Source: Acidobacteriaceae bacterium
GTDB taxonomy: Bacteria; Acidobacteriota; Terriglobia; Terriglobales; Acidobacteriaceae
Length of the DNA: 64,000 nt
Assembly (NCBI GenBank): GCA_003138515.1
Contig: PLGG01000079.1
Location: forward strand, 1-64,000
Reading direction: 5' to 3'
The translations under genes were made by a program, and so were the position numbers. Below, piece by piece: positions 33,660-44,269 of this stretch. How positions within the stretch are numbered: position 1 is the first letter of the stretch; each line of letters opens with the position of its first letter. The notes below the pieces were generated by a model. That model saw only the letters and a program-made list of their open reading frames with translations, ran no database searches and was not told where the DNA came from.

Positions 33660-35969
33660 ATGAAGATACAAATCCAAAGGCAGGATTACACGGCTGCGTT
33701 CGACTCCGTGCGTCCATTGACCATCAAGCGCAAGCTGAACGCACCGTCTGTCTGCGAGTTATGGTTGAGCCTACCAGTCAACGGCAGTCTCGCAACGCCA
33801 GCGCGCTTTCAATCTATTTCGGTGACCGGCGATGACGGGACAACTTACTTCACGGGGTATATCGCTGTAACTCCCTTGCCAGAGTATGCGGGAATGGGCC
33901 TTGAAGGGCCACGCTACCGGCTGGCGATTCAGGCCGTCAGCGATGAGATTTTGTTGGACCAGGTGCTGATGCCGCCCAGCGCCGGATTGGTCGAAGAGGA
34001 TGCGGGGACGTTGCTCGCCGCCCTTGTGGCTCACACTGGATCGACATCGCTGCGGACGACTTCACTGAATACTCTTGTGGGGAACTTTACTCCGGAGCCG
34101 GGAGCAAGTTGGAGCAAAAGCGCCGGAGAGGCGGCGGGCATGGCACGGGCGGCATATCGTGCGCAGAGCGGCGCAATCACGCTGTCCGCAGTACAGGCGA
34201 CGGTGCATCCTTTGAACGAAACCGATGGCAGCCTGAACTTGGGTAACCTGGCCATGACGGCAAGCGTTAAGCGCGCGCTGGCCAACGATGTTACCGTTTG
34301 CGGCGAGAATGAGCCGGCAGCCTATGTTACGGAGTACTTTCTCGGCGACGGAGCGACAACACAGTTCAATCTGGCAGTTGAGCCATACTTTCCCGCGACT
34401 TCAAAATCCACAATCATCAGCGAGCTTTTTAACGAGCCACAAATCAACGATGCGGTGTGGGAGTTTTCCGAGGGAACGGGCTACCTTACGATTGGCCCCG
34501 GCGGCCTGGCGATGAACGGTGGCAGCGGGATCGACGGGCAGACGCTGCTGACGTGGATCGATCCAATCGAAATGGGCGGAACGCTGCTGCTTGAAGCAGT
34601 GGGAGTGAAACTGTCTCCCGGGAGCACCGGCATCGTGGCGGGATTCTTTACCGACCTCCTGACTGCGGCGAATTGCACGGCGGGATTTCAGGCTACGGCG
34701 CAACAAGGCACCGGGTCCGTGACGTTGCAGCCAGTCGTGGAGGGCACTCCAGCCGGAATCACGTTTGCATTGAACCCAGCCAACCAGTACACGCTCCGTG
34801 TTCGCGTCCATTGTCCGGAGTGTAATCGCGCGCAAGCAATGTATTACTCCTTTGGAGATCAGGGGCTCATAGGCGCCGGCGGTGAATGGGCCATCGCTTC
34901 TGGAAAGATCCAGATGGAGATTCAAGAATTTGTCAACGGCGTCGGCGCAACTCCTGTCACGCTGTATGACGGGGCTGTTACCTACCTGCCTGGCTCGTGC
35001 CTGGTGGTGCCGGCCAGCAGTATCAATTTAATTGGAACGATTCGCGCCGTAAGCCTTACGAACTTGGGGTCAGGCTGGGTTGTAAGTACCCCATCGGGCG
35101 GCGGACCGTATACGCGAAGGGTTGGCACAACCGCCGAAGCCGCGGAGTGCCATCTGGAGCGCACTGGCAAGGTGACGTTTTACACCGGATACACCCCGGC
35201 TGCAGGCGAGCAGATTGCAGTGAGTTATCGTGCGGTTGGGCGGGCCGTGGGCCGCGCGGTGAACTCGACCAGCCAACAGGCGCTGGCACACGCCGGCTCG
35301 CCAACAGTGGCCGCATGGATCGGTTCAGTCAGTCGTCCCCAGGCACGCAGCTCCGCGGATTGCCGCAACGCCGCACTGGTGATGGAGCAGGCCGCAGCCA
35401 GCGTGAGCGCGCTTTGGAGTGGAACGTACAAAGGGAACCGGATGAGCTTTGCAGCGGATGTTTGGCCCGGCGATGCACTGCTGCTGAACGCACCCTCGAC
35501 AAATCTGAATGCGGAAGTCGTGGTGCGCACAGTCAAAGTAACTTACCGCGCCAGTTACCCTGACTTAGTGGCATACGAGATCACCTTTGCCAATGACTGG
35601 GCAGATGACTTAGCCATCAAGACCAGTGCAGCGGTGCCAGCCAACACCTGGTTGCCAGCTCCCATTGCCCCTACAGTGCTCGCCAATCTTGCCGGACTTA
35701 CGGTGGCCGCGATGAACGGGAGCACAGTTACGGTGAATACCGGAGTGACACCGCCAAGCGGCGGCGGGTTCGAGATTCGATTGCGCGATTTTGCTTTCAT
35801 GCCCGGCGAGGATCCGACGCTGGTGTTGCGCGGCTCGCAGCCGAGTCTTACGTTTTCACGCATTTCGGCGAGCGATCGGTTCTACATTCGGATGTACGAT
35901 GGTTCGACGCCGCCAAATTATTCGGAGTTTTCGACGGCGTTGTTTATCAATCTGCCGTTGAGCTCTTGA
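33660..35969 (+). CDS. Large tail hub/tail-tip protein with lectin-like insertion
   Basis: A 769-residue protein. The N-terminal ~200 residues (MKIQIQRQDYTAAFDSVRPL; FTGYIAVTPLPE; RLAIQAVSDEILLDQVLM) look like the beta-barrel hub domains of phage baseplates. After YVTEYFLGDGATTQFNL an inserted region (about 255-450) has a jelly-roll/concanavalin-like pattern (GGTLLLEAVGVKLSPGSTGI). Hub-like sequence resumes (GRAVGRAVNSTSQQAL; MSFAADVWPGDALLLNAP; RTVKVTYRA). The C-terminal ~120 residues form a fibronectin-like sandwich. Probably the cell-contact tip. No tape-measure gene precedes it. Confidence 0.6.
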   Translation: MKIQIQRQDYTAAFDSVRPLTIKRKLNAPSVCELWLSLPVNGSLATPARFQSISVTGDDGTTYFTGYIAVTPLPEYAGMGLEGPRYRLAIQAVSDEILLDQVLMPPSAGLVEEDAGTLLAALVAHTGSTSLRTTSLNTLVGNFTPEPGASWSKSAGEAAGMARAAYRAQSGAITLSAVQATVHPLNETDGSLNLGNLAMTASVKRALANDVTVCGENEPAAYVTEYFLGDGATTQFNLAVEPYFPATSKSTIISELFNEPQINDAVWEFSEGTGYLTIGPGGLAMNGGSGIDGQTLLTWIDPIEMGGTLLLEAVGVKLSPGSTGIVAGFFTDLLTAANCTAGFQATAQQGTGSVTLQPVVEGTPAGITFALNPANQYTLRVRVHCPECNRAQAMYYSFGDQGLIGAGGEWAIASGKIQMEIQEFVNGVGATPVTLYDGAVTYLPGSCLVVPASSINLIGTIRAVSLTNLGSGWVVSTPSGGGPYTRRVGTTAEAAECHLERTGKVTFYTGYTPAAGEQIAVSYRAVGRAVGRAVNSTSQQALAHAGSPTVAAWIGSVSRPQARSSADCRNAALVMEQAAASVSALWSGTYKGNRMSFAADVWPGDALLLNAPSTNLNAEVVVRTVKVTYRASYPDLVAYEITFANDWADDLAIKTSAAVPANTWLPAPIAPTVLANLAGLTVAAMNGSTVTVNTGVTPPSGGGFEIRLRDFAFMPGEDPTLVLRGSQPSLTFSRISASDRFYIRMYDGSTPPNYSEFSTALFINLPLSS

Positions 35970-36013
35970 ACGGAAGCACGAGCGAAAACGATGTATTCAA
36001 CGGAGTCCGGTGG

Positions 36014-36241
36014 ATGCTCATGATGAATGAATTCGAGGCCCAGGTACTGAGCGATCTATGTGTACTGAAATCGCAGATGACCGGACTGTTGGGCGACGGC
36101 AACGGCGGCCGTCTGGCGGAACTGGAGCGGCGCATGGACCGCCATGAGCAGAACTGGCAGCGCGCCAAGGGATTCCTCGCGGCTGTGAGCGTACTGTTCG
36201 CCGTGATCGAAGTGGCCGTTGAGGCGTGGCACCGGCACTAG
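36014..36241 (+). CDS. Small membrane protein, XhlA/holin-like candidate
   Basis: A 75-residue protein. A charged N-terminal helix (EFEAQVLSDLCVLKSQM) and an arginine/glutamate coiled segment (GGRLAELERRMDRHEQNWQR) precede one membrane segment (AKGFLAAVSVLFAVIEVAVEA). This order matches hemolysin XhlA-type proteins found in phage lysis cassettes, but no endolysin is nearby. The ATG at 36014 has GGAG 8 nt upstream; a TTG overlapping the hub stop codon is the alternative start. Last gene of the phage-derived module. Confidence 0.6.
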   Translation: MLMMNEFEAQVLSDLCVLKSQMTGLLGDGNGGRLAELERRMDRHEQNWQRAKGFLAAVSVLFAVIEVAVEAWHRH

Positions 36242-36266
36242 AGCAGTTGTCTCGGACGAACCTTCG

Positions 36267-36272
36267 TATAAT
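36267..36272 (+). promoter_or_regulatory. -10 element TATAAT giving a probable leaderless purE mRNA
   Basis: A perfect TATAAT ends 6 nt before the purE ATG, so transcription should start at or within 1-2 nt of the A of the start codon. No ribosome-binding site precedes the ATG and the -35 region is weak. Confidence 0.55.
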
Positions 36273-36278
36273 GACCCC

Positions 36279-36782
36279 ATGAGCGAACAACCGCTGGTGG
36301 GCGTTGTGATGGGCAGCAAGAGCGACTACGAAGTGCTCTCGGCGGCCGTAGAAATTCTGCGCGCGCTCAAGATTCCACATGAAGCGCGCATCGTAAGCGC
36401 GCACCGAACGCCGGACTGGCTTTTCAAATACGCAGAGACGGCTCGCGAGCGCGGACTGCGCGCGATCATCGCCGGAGCCGGCGGCGCGGCGCATCTGCCC
36501 GGAATGCTGGCCGCGAAAACGCTCGTGCCCGTGCTCGGAGTTCCTGTTCCCGCCACGCAGCTCAACGGCCTGGATGCGTTGCTGTCTATCGTGCAGATGC
36601 CCAAGGGCGTCCCCGTTGGAACACTGGCCATTGGCAAGGCCGGTGCGGCCAACGCCGCGCTGCTGGCCGCGGAGATTCTGGCCGGAACCGATACCGCTCT
36701 CTACGACCGTCTCGCCGCGTGGCGCGCCGCGCGCACCCAGGAAGTGCTCGACCAGAAGATTGGCGAGGAGCAGGCCGGGTGA
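36279..36782 (+). CDS. purE: N5-carboxyaminoimidazole ribonucleotide mutase
   Basis: A 167-residue class I PurE, step 6 of purine biosynthesis, isomerising N5-CAIR to CAIR. Motifs are VVMGSKSDYEVL, RIVSAHRTPDWLF (the catalytic His), AGAGGAAHLPGMLAA and GVPVPATQLNGLDALLSIVQMP. Usual length. It overlaps purK by 4 nt in the GTGA arrangement, so the two are translationally coupled. The gene appears leaderless, with its own promoter between it and the phage-derived module. Confidence 0.96.
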   Translation: MSEQPLVGVVMGSKSDYEVLSAAVEILRALKIPHEARIVSAHRTPDWLFKYAETARERGLRAIIAGAGGAAHLPGMLAAKTLVPVLGVPVPATQLNGLDALLSIVQMPKGVPVGTLAIGKAGAANAALLAAEILAGTDTALYDRLAAWRAARTQEVLDQKIGEEQAG

Positions 36783-37936
36783 GTTCCGCTTCCGATTCAA
36801 AAACAGCGCAAATCCTTCCCGGTAGCTTGCTGGCCATTCTCGGTGGCGGCCAATTGGGGCGCATGACCGCAATGGCTGCGCGCACTATGGGCTATCGCGT
36901 GCGCGTGATGGACCCCGAGGCAAGGTGCCCGGCGAGCTTTGTGGCGGATGAAACCATCGTGGGCCGCTGGGACGACGTGGATGCTGCGCGGCGACTGGCT
37001 GCGGGCGCGGACGCAGTGACGCTGGAGATCGAGCAGATCGGCGTGGATGCGTTGCGTGAAGTTGCGAGCCTTGCGCCGTTGCGGCCAGGCGTAGAACCGG
37101 TCGGGATTATTCAGGATAAGACACTGCAAAAAACGTGGCTCGAGGAAAATGGCTTTCCCGTGGGCCCGTTTCGGGTCGTTCGCAGCGAAGCGGAACTGCA
37201 TGATGCGGTAGCCACGCTCGGCGGGCAGGTGTTTCTGAAGATCGGACACGGCGGTTACGATGGCCGCGGCCAGGCGCGGATCGTCACTTCGTGCGGTTCT
37301 GGTCTTGGAGAAGTTTGGAGTCAACTTGGCGCGCGGCCCGCTGTGGCCGAGCAAGCCCTCAATCTCGAATGCGAGATCAGCGTGATGGCCGCGCGGAGCC
37401 CGTCGGGTGAAGTTCGCGTGTATCCGGCCGCGCGCAATCACCACGAGAATCAAATTCTGGCGTGGAGCGTGCTGCCCGCAGGCGTGCCGGCTGCACTTGA
37501 ATCGCGCGCGGAAATACTGGTCGCGGACCTGGTGACGAAGCTCGGGATCGAGGGACTGCTTTGCGCGGAGATTTTCATTACGCGTAGTGGAGAGCTATAC
37601 ATCAACGAGCTTGCGCCACGGCCGCACAACAGCTATCACCAAAGCGAGCGCGGCTGCGTGACCAGCCAGTTCGAGCAGCTTGTGCGTGCGGTTTGCAATC
37701 TGCCGCTGGGCTCGACGGAACCGATCAGTCCGGCGGCGATCGTGAATCTGCTTGGCGATGTGTGGCTGAAGGGCGAGCCGAGGTTTGCTGCGGCACTCGC
37801 GGTTCCCGGCGTGCGATTGCACCTCTACGAGAAGCACACGCCGCGAGCAGGGCGCAAGATGGGGCATTTGTCGGCGGTGGGGGTGTCGGCGGAAGAGGCA
37901 CTGGAGCGAGTGCTGGAAGCGAAGGAGAGACTCTAA
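36779..37936 (+). CDS. purK: 5-(carboxyamino)imidazole ribonucleotide synthase
   Basis: A 385-residue ATP-grasp ligase that makes N5-CAIR from AIR, ATP and bicarbonate for PurE. N-terminal ILGGGQLGRMTAMAARTMGYRV is the preATP-grasp Rossmann part. The ATP-grasp motifs are VFLKIGHGGYDGRGQ, EQALNLECEISVMAAR and INELAPRPHNSYHQSERGC. The start is a GTG overlapping the purE stop, with a GAGGAG site. Its 3' end overlaps the convergent acetyltransferase gene by 4 nt. Confidence 0.95.
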   Translation: MSSASDSKTAQILPGSLLAILGGGQLGRMTAMAARTMGYRVRVMDPEARCPASFVADETIVGRWDDVDAARRLAAGADAVTLEIEQIGVDALREVASLAPLRPGVEPVGIIQDKTLQKTWLEENGFPVGPFRVVRSEAELHDAVATLGGQVFLKIGHGGYDGRGQARIVTSCGSGLGEVWSQLGARPAVAEQALNLECEISVMAARSPSGEVRVYPAARNHHENQILAWSVLPAGVPAALESRAEILVADLVTKLGIEGLLCAEIFITRSGELYINELAPRPHNSYHQSERGCVTSQFEQLVRAVCNLPLGSTEPISPAAIVNLLGDVWLKGEPRFAAALAVPGVRLHLYEKHTPRAGRKMGHLSAVGVSAEEALERVLEAKERL

Positions 37937-38469
37937 CGCGTGAGCCGGTAGAGGACGTGGCGGCGCAGCGGATGACCCTCGGGCAACGCCGGGTGATCGA
38001 AATCGTCACGCGGATCGTGCGCCATACCGATCTTCTCCATCACGCGACGAGAGCGCAGGTTTTCGGGAACTGTGAAGGAGACGAGGCTGTCGAGGCCCAA
38101 CTCATCGAATCCGAAGCGGACCGCAGCGCGTGCGCCTTCAGTCGCCAATCCCCGGCCCCAGCAATCGAACGCGAGCCGCCAGCCGACTTCGACCGCGGGC
38201 ATGAAGGGCGCATCGAAGGCCGGGATGGACAGTCCGATGAAGCCAATGAAGGAATGATTCTCAAGCAACTCGGCGGCGAACGGTCCAAAGCCGTGACGTT
38301 CGAAGTGGGCCTGAGCGCGGTCGACGAGCGCGTCGGACTCGGCGGGCGAGAGCGGAACGGGCAGGAACTCCATGACGCGAGGATCGGCGTTGATCATTTG
38401 GAAAGGCAGCCGGTCTGTCTCGCGCCATCGGCGCAGCAGAAGACGTTCTGTTCTGATCGTTTCGCGCAT
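37933..38469 (-). CDS. GNAT-family N-acetyltransferase (RimJ/RimL-like)
   Basis: A 178-residue acetyltransferase. IRTERLLLRRWRETD is the typical RimJ/RimL start. FIGFIGLSIP, then VEVGWRLAFDCWGRGLATEGARAAVRFGF, contain the acetyl-CoA pyrophosphate loop region, and FTVPENLRSRRVMEKIGM is the conserved C-terminal motif. This subfamily acetylates protein N-termini or small amines; the substrate is unknown. Its stop codon overlaps the purK stop by 3 nt on the opposite strand. Confidence 0.9.
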   Translation of the reverse strand: MRETIRTERLLLRRWRETDRLPFQMINADPRVMEFLPVPLSPAESDALVDRAQAHFERHGFGPFAAELLENHSFIGFIGLSIPAFDAPFMPAVEVGWRLAFDCWGRGLATEGARAAVRFGFDELGLDSLVSFTVPENLRSRRVMEKIGMAHDPRDDFDHPALPEGHPLRRHVLYRLTR

Positions 38470-38502
38470 GAGTCGCCAGATATGCCGCCGACCAGGTATT
38501 GT

Positions 38503-40332
<1,830 letters not shown>

Positions 40333-40730
40333 AGGTGCAGTTTTTCCTTCTCTCGGAGTCGGCCGCGCGGGCCCTCGGAACGGTTAGGGGAGTGAAAGGT
40401 GAAAAAATGGGAACATTCGCCGCACAATGCGGCAGATTTCATTTTATCAGGCGAACAACTGCCGGCCGATTCGGAGGGCGTGCACAGCGCACGTTTGAAC
40501 GATCTATAGCTGCGATCCGCCAGCATTCAACCGGCGTTCACAATTCAGGCGTCAGTGGCCCGATACGATGAGGGGGAGTCCGGCTGCAAGTGCATTTGAC
40601 GCGAGTGCAAGCGGACATCTCGAGTGGAAGGATGACTTTACCTGGGATTCGCTTGGACTCGATCGATCAGATCCGTGGCGAATTCGATAGTATTAGCCCT
40701 GCTAAGGTGTAATTCCCCGCATTTCATTCG
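40333..40730. other. Divergent intergenic region, typA / porin
   Basis: About 400 bases with no supported gene. A short hairpin (CCGCA/TGCGG) lies near 40420-40432. A TAGTAT hexamer at 40688-40693 could be the porin -10, but no matching -35 is visible. No repeats of the 7/8-nt class are here. Confidence 0.45.
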
Positions 40731-42296
40731 ATGCCTTTTTGCCGCCCCAATTTGATTTCCCGAACGCTCTGCTGGTTGACTTGCGCGTTTCTGCTGACGG
40801 CGGCGATCGCCCGAGCGCAGACACCAAGCGATTTACCGTCCGCGCCGCAGCCGCAGATCGCGACTGAGGGCGGCGGGTCAAGACAGGCCGATCTCTTGGT
40901 CGCATTCTCGCAGCAAACAACAACTCCCTCCACATCAGCCAGCGACACTTCTTCATCCGGCTCAGAGGGCCAGGAGGCGGACCAACCGTCGACGACGCTT
41001 ACCATGGCGCCGCACTCTGAGAATGCGCGCTATTGGATTTCCGGGCAGGTCAACAGCATCTTCCAGATGCACGGACATTTCCATTCGCCGTACGAGGGTC
41101 CCAATAGCCTCGTCGACGATTTCGAGACGAAAGCCTCGGAGGTCGCGACACTCTATCTTGGCTATCAACTCTTCCCGAACTCGCTGTACAACACGGACCT
41201 GATCGTCAATTTTGAGAATGCAGGCGGTCGCGGGATTTCTGAGGAGCTAGGCCTGGCGGGCGAAACGAACGTTGACGTTGTTCGCGACCCGACCCTTGGT
41301 CTTGGGCCATATCTCGCTCGCGGCGAGATTCACCAGATTGTGGGCCTGACCGATGAGATGACGGATCAGGATCGCGGGCCGTTCGCGCTGGCGAGCAAAG
41401 TTCCCGTGAGGCGGTTCGAGATCCGCTTGGGAAAGATGAGCCTCGCCGACGTCTTCGACCTAAATTCCGTTGGCTCAGACAGCCATCTGCAATTCGCGAA
41501 TTGGACCATCGTCAACAACGGCGCGTGGGACTACGCGGCAGATACGCGCGGCTATACCTTTGCCGGAATTCTGGAGTACGACGACCGCATTTGGTCAGCG
41601 CGCTACGCCATCGCGGTAATGCCAACCGTCGCGAACGGCGCCGACCTCGATTGGGCGCTCAGACGCGCCAGCGCGCAGAACTGGGAGTTCGAAGTGCGCA
41701 AGGGGCTGTTCGCCGAGTGGCTTAATCCGAAGCGCGAGGGCGCCGTGCGTGTACTCAGCTATGTGAACCACGCGCACATGGGTGACTTCCGGGAATCGGT
41801 GGACCAGTACCTGAATGGCCAAGTGGTGACACCCGACATTACTGAGACCAGGAAATTTGGCGCGGTGAAGTACGGCTTTGGCCTGAATACCGAGCAGGAA
41901 GTAACGGATAGCCTGCGGCTCTTCGCGCGTTTCGGCTGGAACGAGGATCAGCATGAATCGTTTGTCTACACCGAGGTCGGCCAAACGATTCTCTTTGGCG
42001 GCGACTACAACGGACACTGCTGGCACCGGCTCAACGACAAAGTGGGCGTGGCGTTTGTGTCAAACGCCATCAAGCGCGACCACCAGAATTATCTGCACTA
42101 CGGCGGGCTGGGATTCCTGCTGGGCGACGGCAATCTGCGCTATGGGCGCGAGGACATCTTGGAGTGGTATTACAACGCGCATCTTTGGCGTGGATTGTTT
42201 GCCATGGTGGGTGGTACTCAGATTGCGCATCCCGGCTACAACACCGACCGCGGCCCGGTATATGTGACGACGGTGAGAGCGCACATCGACTTTTGA
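40731..42296 (+). CDS. OprB-like carbohydrate-selective porin
   Basis: A 521-residue outer-membrane protein. A Sec signal peptide (RTLCWLTCAFLLTAAIARAQ) precedes a low-complexity linker. WISGQVNSIFQMHGHFHSPY starts the barrel. Middle motifs are RLGKMSLADVFDLN and FLNPKREGAV-like LNPKREGAVRVLSYVNHAHMG. The C-terminal YNAHLWRGLFAMVGGTQ and NTDRGPVYVTTVRAHIDF end in a barrel-assembly Phe. The 'P-x-YN-x-DRGP' ending is typical of OprB-family barrels that admit sugars. An 8-nt repeat array begins right after the stop. Confidence 0.88.
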   Translation: MPFCRPNLISRTLCWLTCAFLLTAAIARAQTPSDLPSAPQPQIATEGGGSRQADLLVAFSQQTTTPSTSASDTSSSGSEGQEADQPSTTLTMAPHSENARYWISGQVNSIFQMHGHFHSPYEGPNSLVDDFETKASEVATLYLGYQLFPNSLYNTDLIVNFENAGGRGISEELGLAGETNVDVVRDPTLGLGPYLARGEIHQIVGLTDEMTDQDRGPFALASKVPVRRFEIRLGKMSLADVFDLNSVGSDSHLQFANWTIVNNGAWDYAADTRGYTFAGILEYDDRIWSARYAIAVMPTVANGADLDWALRRASAQNWEFEVRKGLFAEWLNPKREGAVRVLSYVNHAHMGDFRESVDQYLNGQVVTPDITETRKFGAVKYGFGLNTEQEVTDSLRLFARFGWNEDQHESFVYTEVGQTILFGGDYNGHCWHRLNDKVGVAFVSNAIKRDHQNYLHYGGLGFLLGDGNLRYGREDILEWYYNAHLWRGLFAMVGGTQIAHPGYNTDRGPVYVTTVRAHIDF

Positions 42297-42301
42297 AAGC
42301 A

Positions 42302-42375
42302 GGGACCGAGGGACCAAGGGACCAAGGGAACAAGGGACCGAGGGTGGTGACGGAGTGAAGAAGTGAAGGATTGAG
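42302..42375. repeat. 8-nt period array (GGGACCGA/GGGACCAA units)
   Basis: Octamers GGGACCGA, GGGACCAA, GGGACCAA, GGGAACAA, GGGACCGA continue into GTGAAGAAGTGAAG, which resembles the arrays at 52-163 and 24655-24733. It starts within 6 bp of the porin stop codon. Confidence 0.82.
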
Positions 42376-42414
42376 CGGAGGAAAACCGCCGGCGACAAGC
42401 TTCGGGCTACTGGC

Positions 42415-42816
42415 TCACTTGGCTGGCGGCGTTTGCGGCTGGGCCTGCGATTGGTCGGGCAGGGTCACGATGACTTCGCCGGGTTTGGCGTAGTGCAGCT
42501 TCTCCCGCGCCTCGCGTTCAATCGCGTCGGGATCGGAATTCAGCCGCTCGATCTGCTGCCGCATCTGCGCATTTTCCCGCTGCAGGTCCTTGATCTCCTG
42601 CTGCAGGGCGCGGTCCTCGGCGCGCTTCTGCTGCCAAACCGACAAGCCATGATTGCCGTAGATGACGTGCCATGTGACCATGAGCGCCAAAATGACGGCG
42701 ACTCCAGTACCCGCAGGCCGCCAAAGGCGCTGCATCCATCCGAGCGCCCAGGTGCGCAGCCAAGCAGGCTTCTTGCCTGCCGCCACCGTCTTCGCGTGCC
42801 CATTCTCTTCCGGCAT
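42415..42816 (-). CDS. FtsB/DivIC-like septum formation initiator
   Basis: A 133-residue single-pass membrane protein. A ~35-residue cytoplasmic N-terminus precedes one helix (GTGVAVILALMVTWHVIYG), then a periplasmic coiled coil (LQQEIKDLQRENAQMRQQIERL), then DPDAIEREAREKLHYAKPGEVIV, the conserved FtsB/DivIC block. A Pro/Gln-rich tail follows. It links the early and late division proteins through FtsL and FtsQ. Located 37 nt downstream of the phosphohexomutase gene on the same strand, so probably cotranscribed. Confidence 0.85.
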   Translation of the reverse strand: MPEENGHAKTVAAGKKPAWLRTWALGWMQRLWRPAGTGVAVILALMVTWHVIYGNHGLSVWQQKRAEDRALQQEIKDLQRENAQMRQQIERLNSDPDAIEREAREKLHYAKPGEVIVTLPDQSQAQPQTPPAK

Positions 42817-42853
42817 CGAATCCCAATCCGTGCTTGCGGTCCGCGATTGGACC

Positions 42854-44269
42854 TTAGCTCAGCACAAACTTCTCGGCTGCCGACCGCAACGACTGCAGAT
42901 CGCGCTCGCTGCGCGTTTCGGTATAAGCTCGGACCACAGGTTCGGTCCCCGACAATCGGAAGCAAACCCATGAGCCGTCGTCCAGAATCAGCTTGAGGCC
43001 GTCGGTCCTGACGACCTGGACGACCTTGCGCCCGCCCAACTCATTCGGATCAGCCTTCAACTTCTCAGTGAACGCGGCTTTCTGCTCCGCGGTCAAGTGG
43101 AAGTTCTCGCGAACCGGGAAATAGGAACCAACCTTGGCAAAAAGGGCCTTTAATTGTGCGCCGAGGCTGGCGCCGCGCGTTGCCACCATCTCCGCCACGA
43201 GCAGACCGGCAATTACGCCGTCTTTCTCCGGGACGTGACCGCGAATGGTGAGGCCTGCAGATTCCTCGCCGCCGATGGCGATTTTGTCCTGATCGATCAG
43301 CGCGCCGATATATTTGAAGCCCACCGGCGTTTCATAGAGCGGAACTTTGTAAAACTCGGCGAGCGCGTTGATCAGGTTGGTGGTCGCGACGCTCTTGGCC
43401 ACGCCGTTCTTCCAGCCGCGCGTCTCCACCAGATAATCGAAGAGCAATGCGATGACGTAATTCGGCTGGATAAACGTTCCGTCACCGTCCACGATGCCGA
43501 AGCGGTCCGCATCGCCGTCTGTGGCGATTACGAGGGCCGCGCCGATCTCCGTCATTTTTTTCTTCGCAGCATCGAGGAGCTCGTCGGAGGGCTCGGGCGC
43601 GCGGCCACCGAAGAGCACGTCGCGGTAGTCGTGGACGGTTTCGACGGTGACGCCGGCCTGGCGGAGCAGGTGGCAGGGATAGCCGCGGCCCGCGCCCCAA
43701 AACGGATCGTAGACCACTTTGATGCCCGACTTGGCGATGGCCTTCAGATCCACGAGCTCGGCGAGGCGCTTGAGGAACGCAGGCTTCACGTCCACGGTCT
43801 CGAATTGGTCCGCCGTTGCGAGCGGGCTGGGAACGTCGTGGCCGCCGCCTCCGCCGGCAATCTCTTCAATAGCGGCTTCGATTTGTTGAGTGGCTTCGGG
43901 CAGAGCCGGCGCGCCGTCGGGCGTGGAGTACTTGATGCCGTTATACTCCGGCGGATTGTGCGAGGCGGTGAAGTTGATAGAGCCCGAAGTCTTTAGCGCA
44001 CGTACAGCATAGGCAATCGCCGGCGTGGGAGCAGCCTCGGGAATCACGATGGGCGTGACGCCCGCGCCTGCCAGCACGCGCGCGGCCTCGGCCACAAAGC
44101 TCTCGCCCAGAAAGCGCGGATCGCGGCCCACGAGCACGCGATGCGGCGCTGGAAGCGTCTTCACATAAGCGGCGATTCCCGCCACAGCCAGCCGAATATT
44201 GGCCACCGTAAATTCGTCGGCCACAATCGCCCGCCATCCCGAAGTGCCAAATTTGATCGCTGAGGTCAT
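42854..44269 (-). CDS. Phosphoglucomutase/phosphomannomutase
   Basis: A 471-residue alpha-D-phosphohexomutase. Motifs in order: IKFGTSGWRAIVADEFT (N-terminal), SINFTASHNPPEYNGIKYS (active-site phosphoserine in TASHN), ATDGDADRFGIVD (Mg-binding D-G-D-A-D-R), GGEESAGLTIRGHVPEKD (sugar specificity, GEESAG) and RLSGTEPVVRAYTE (phosphate-binding). It interconverts hexose 1- and 6-phosphates for envelope glycans. The ATG at 44269 has GGAGA upstream; a longer reading from 44338 is rejected. Confidence 0.93.
   Translation of the reverse strand: MTSAIKFGTSGWRAIVADEFTVANIRLAVAGIAAYVKTLPAPHRVLVGRDPRFLGESFVAEAARVLAGAGVTPIVIPEAAPTPAIAYAVRALKTSGSINFTASHNPPEYNGIKYSTPDGAPALPEATQQIEAAIEEIAGGGGGHDVPSPLATADQFETVDVKPAFLKRLAELVDLKAIAKSGIKVVYDPFWGAGRGYPCHLLRQAGVTVETVHDYRDVLFGGRAPEPSDELLDAAKKKMTEIGAALVIATDGDADRFGIVDGDGTFIQPNYVIALLFDYLVETRGWKNGVAKSVATTNLINALAEFYKVPLYETPVGFKYIGALIDQDKIAIGGEESAGLTIRGHVPEKDGVIAGLLVAEMVATRGASLGAQLKALFAKVGSYFPVRENFHLTAEQKAAFTEKLKADPNELGGRKVVQVVRTDGLKLILDDGSWVCFRLSGTEPVVRAYTETRSERDLQSLRSAAEKFVLS

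Noticed and set aside
26927-36241. Ordinary active prophage
   Set aside because: No integrase, repressor, terminase, replication or endolysin gene and no flanking direct repeats; host repeats interrupt the gene run.
36247-36252. -35 element TTGTCT for the purE promoter
   Set aside because: Its spacing to TATAAT is about 14 bp, too short for a standard sigma-70 promoter, so no -35 was assigned.
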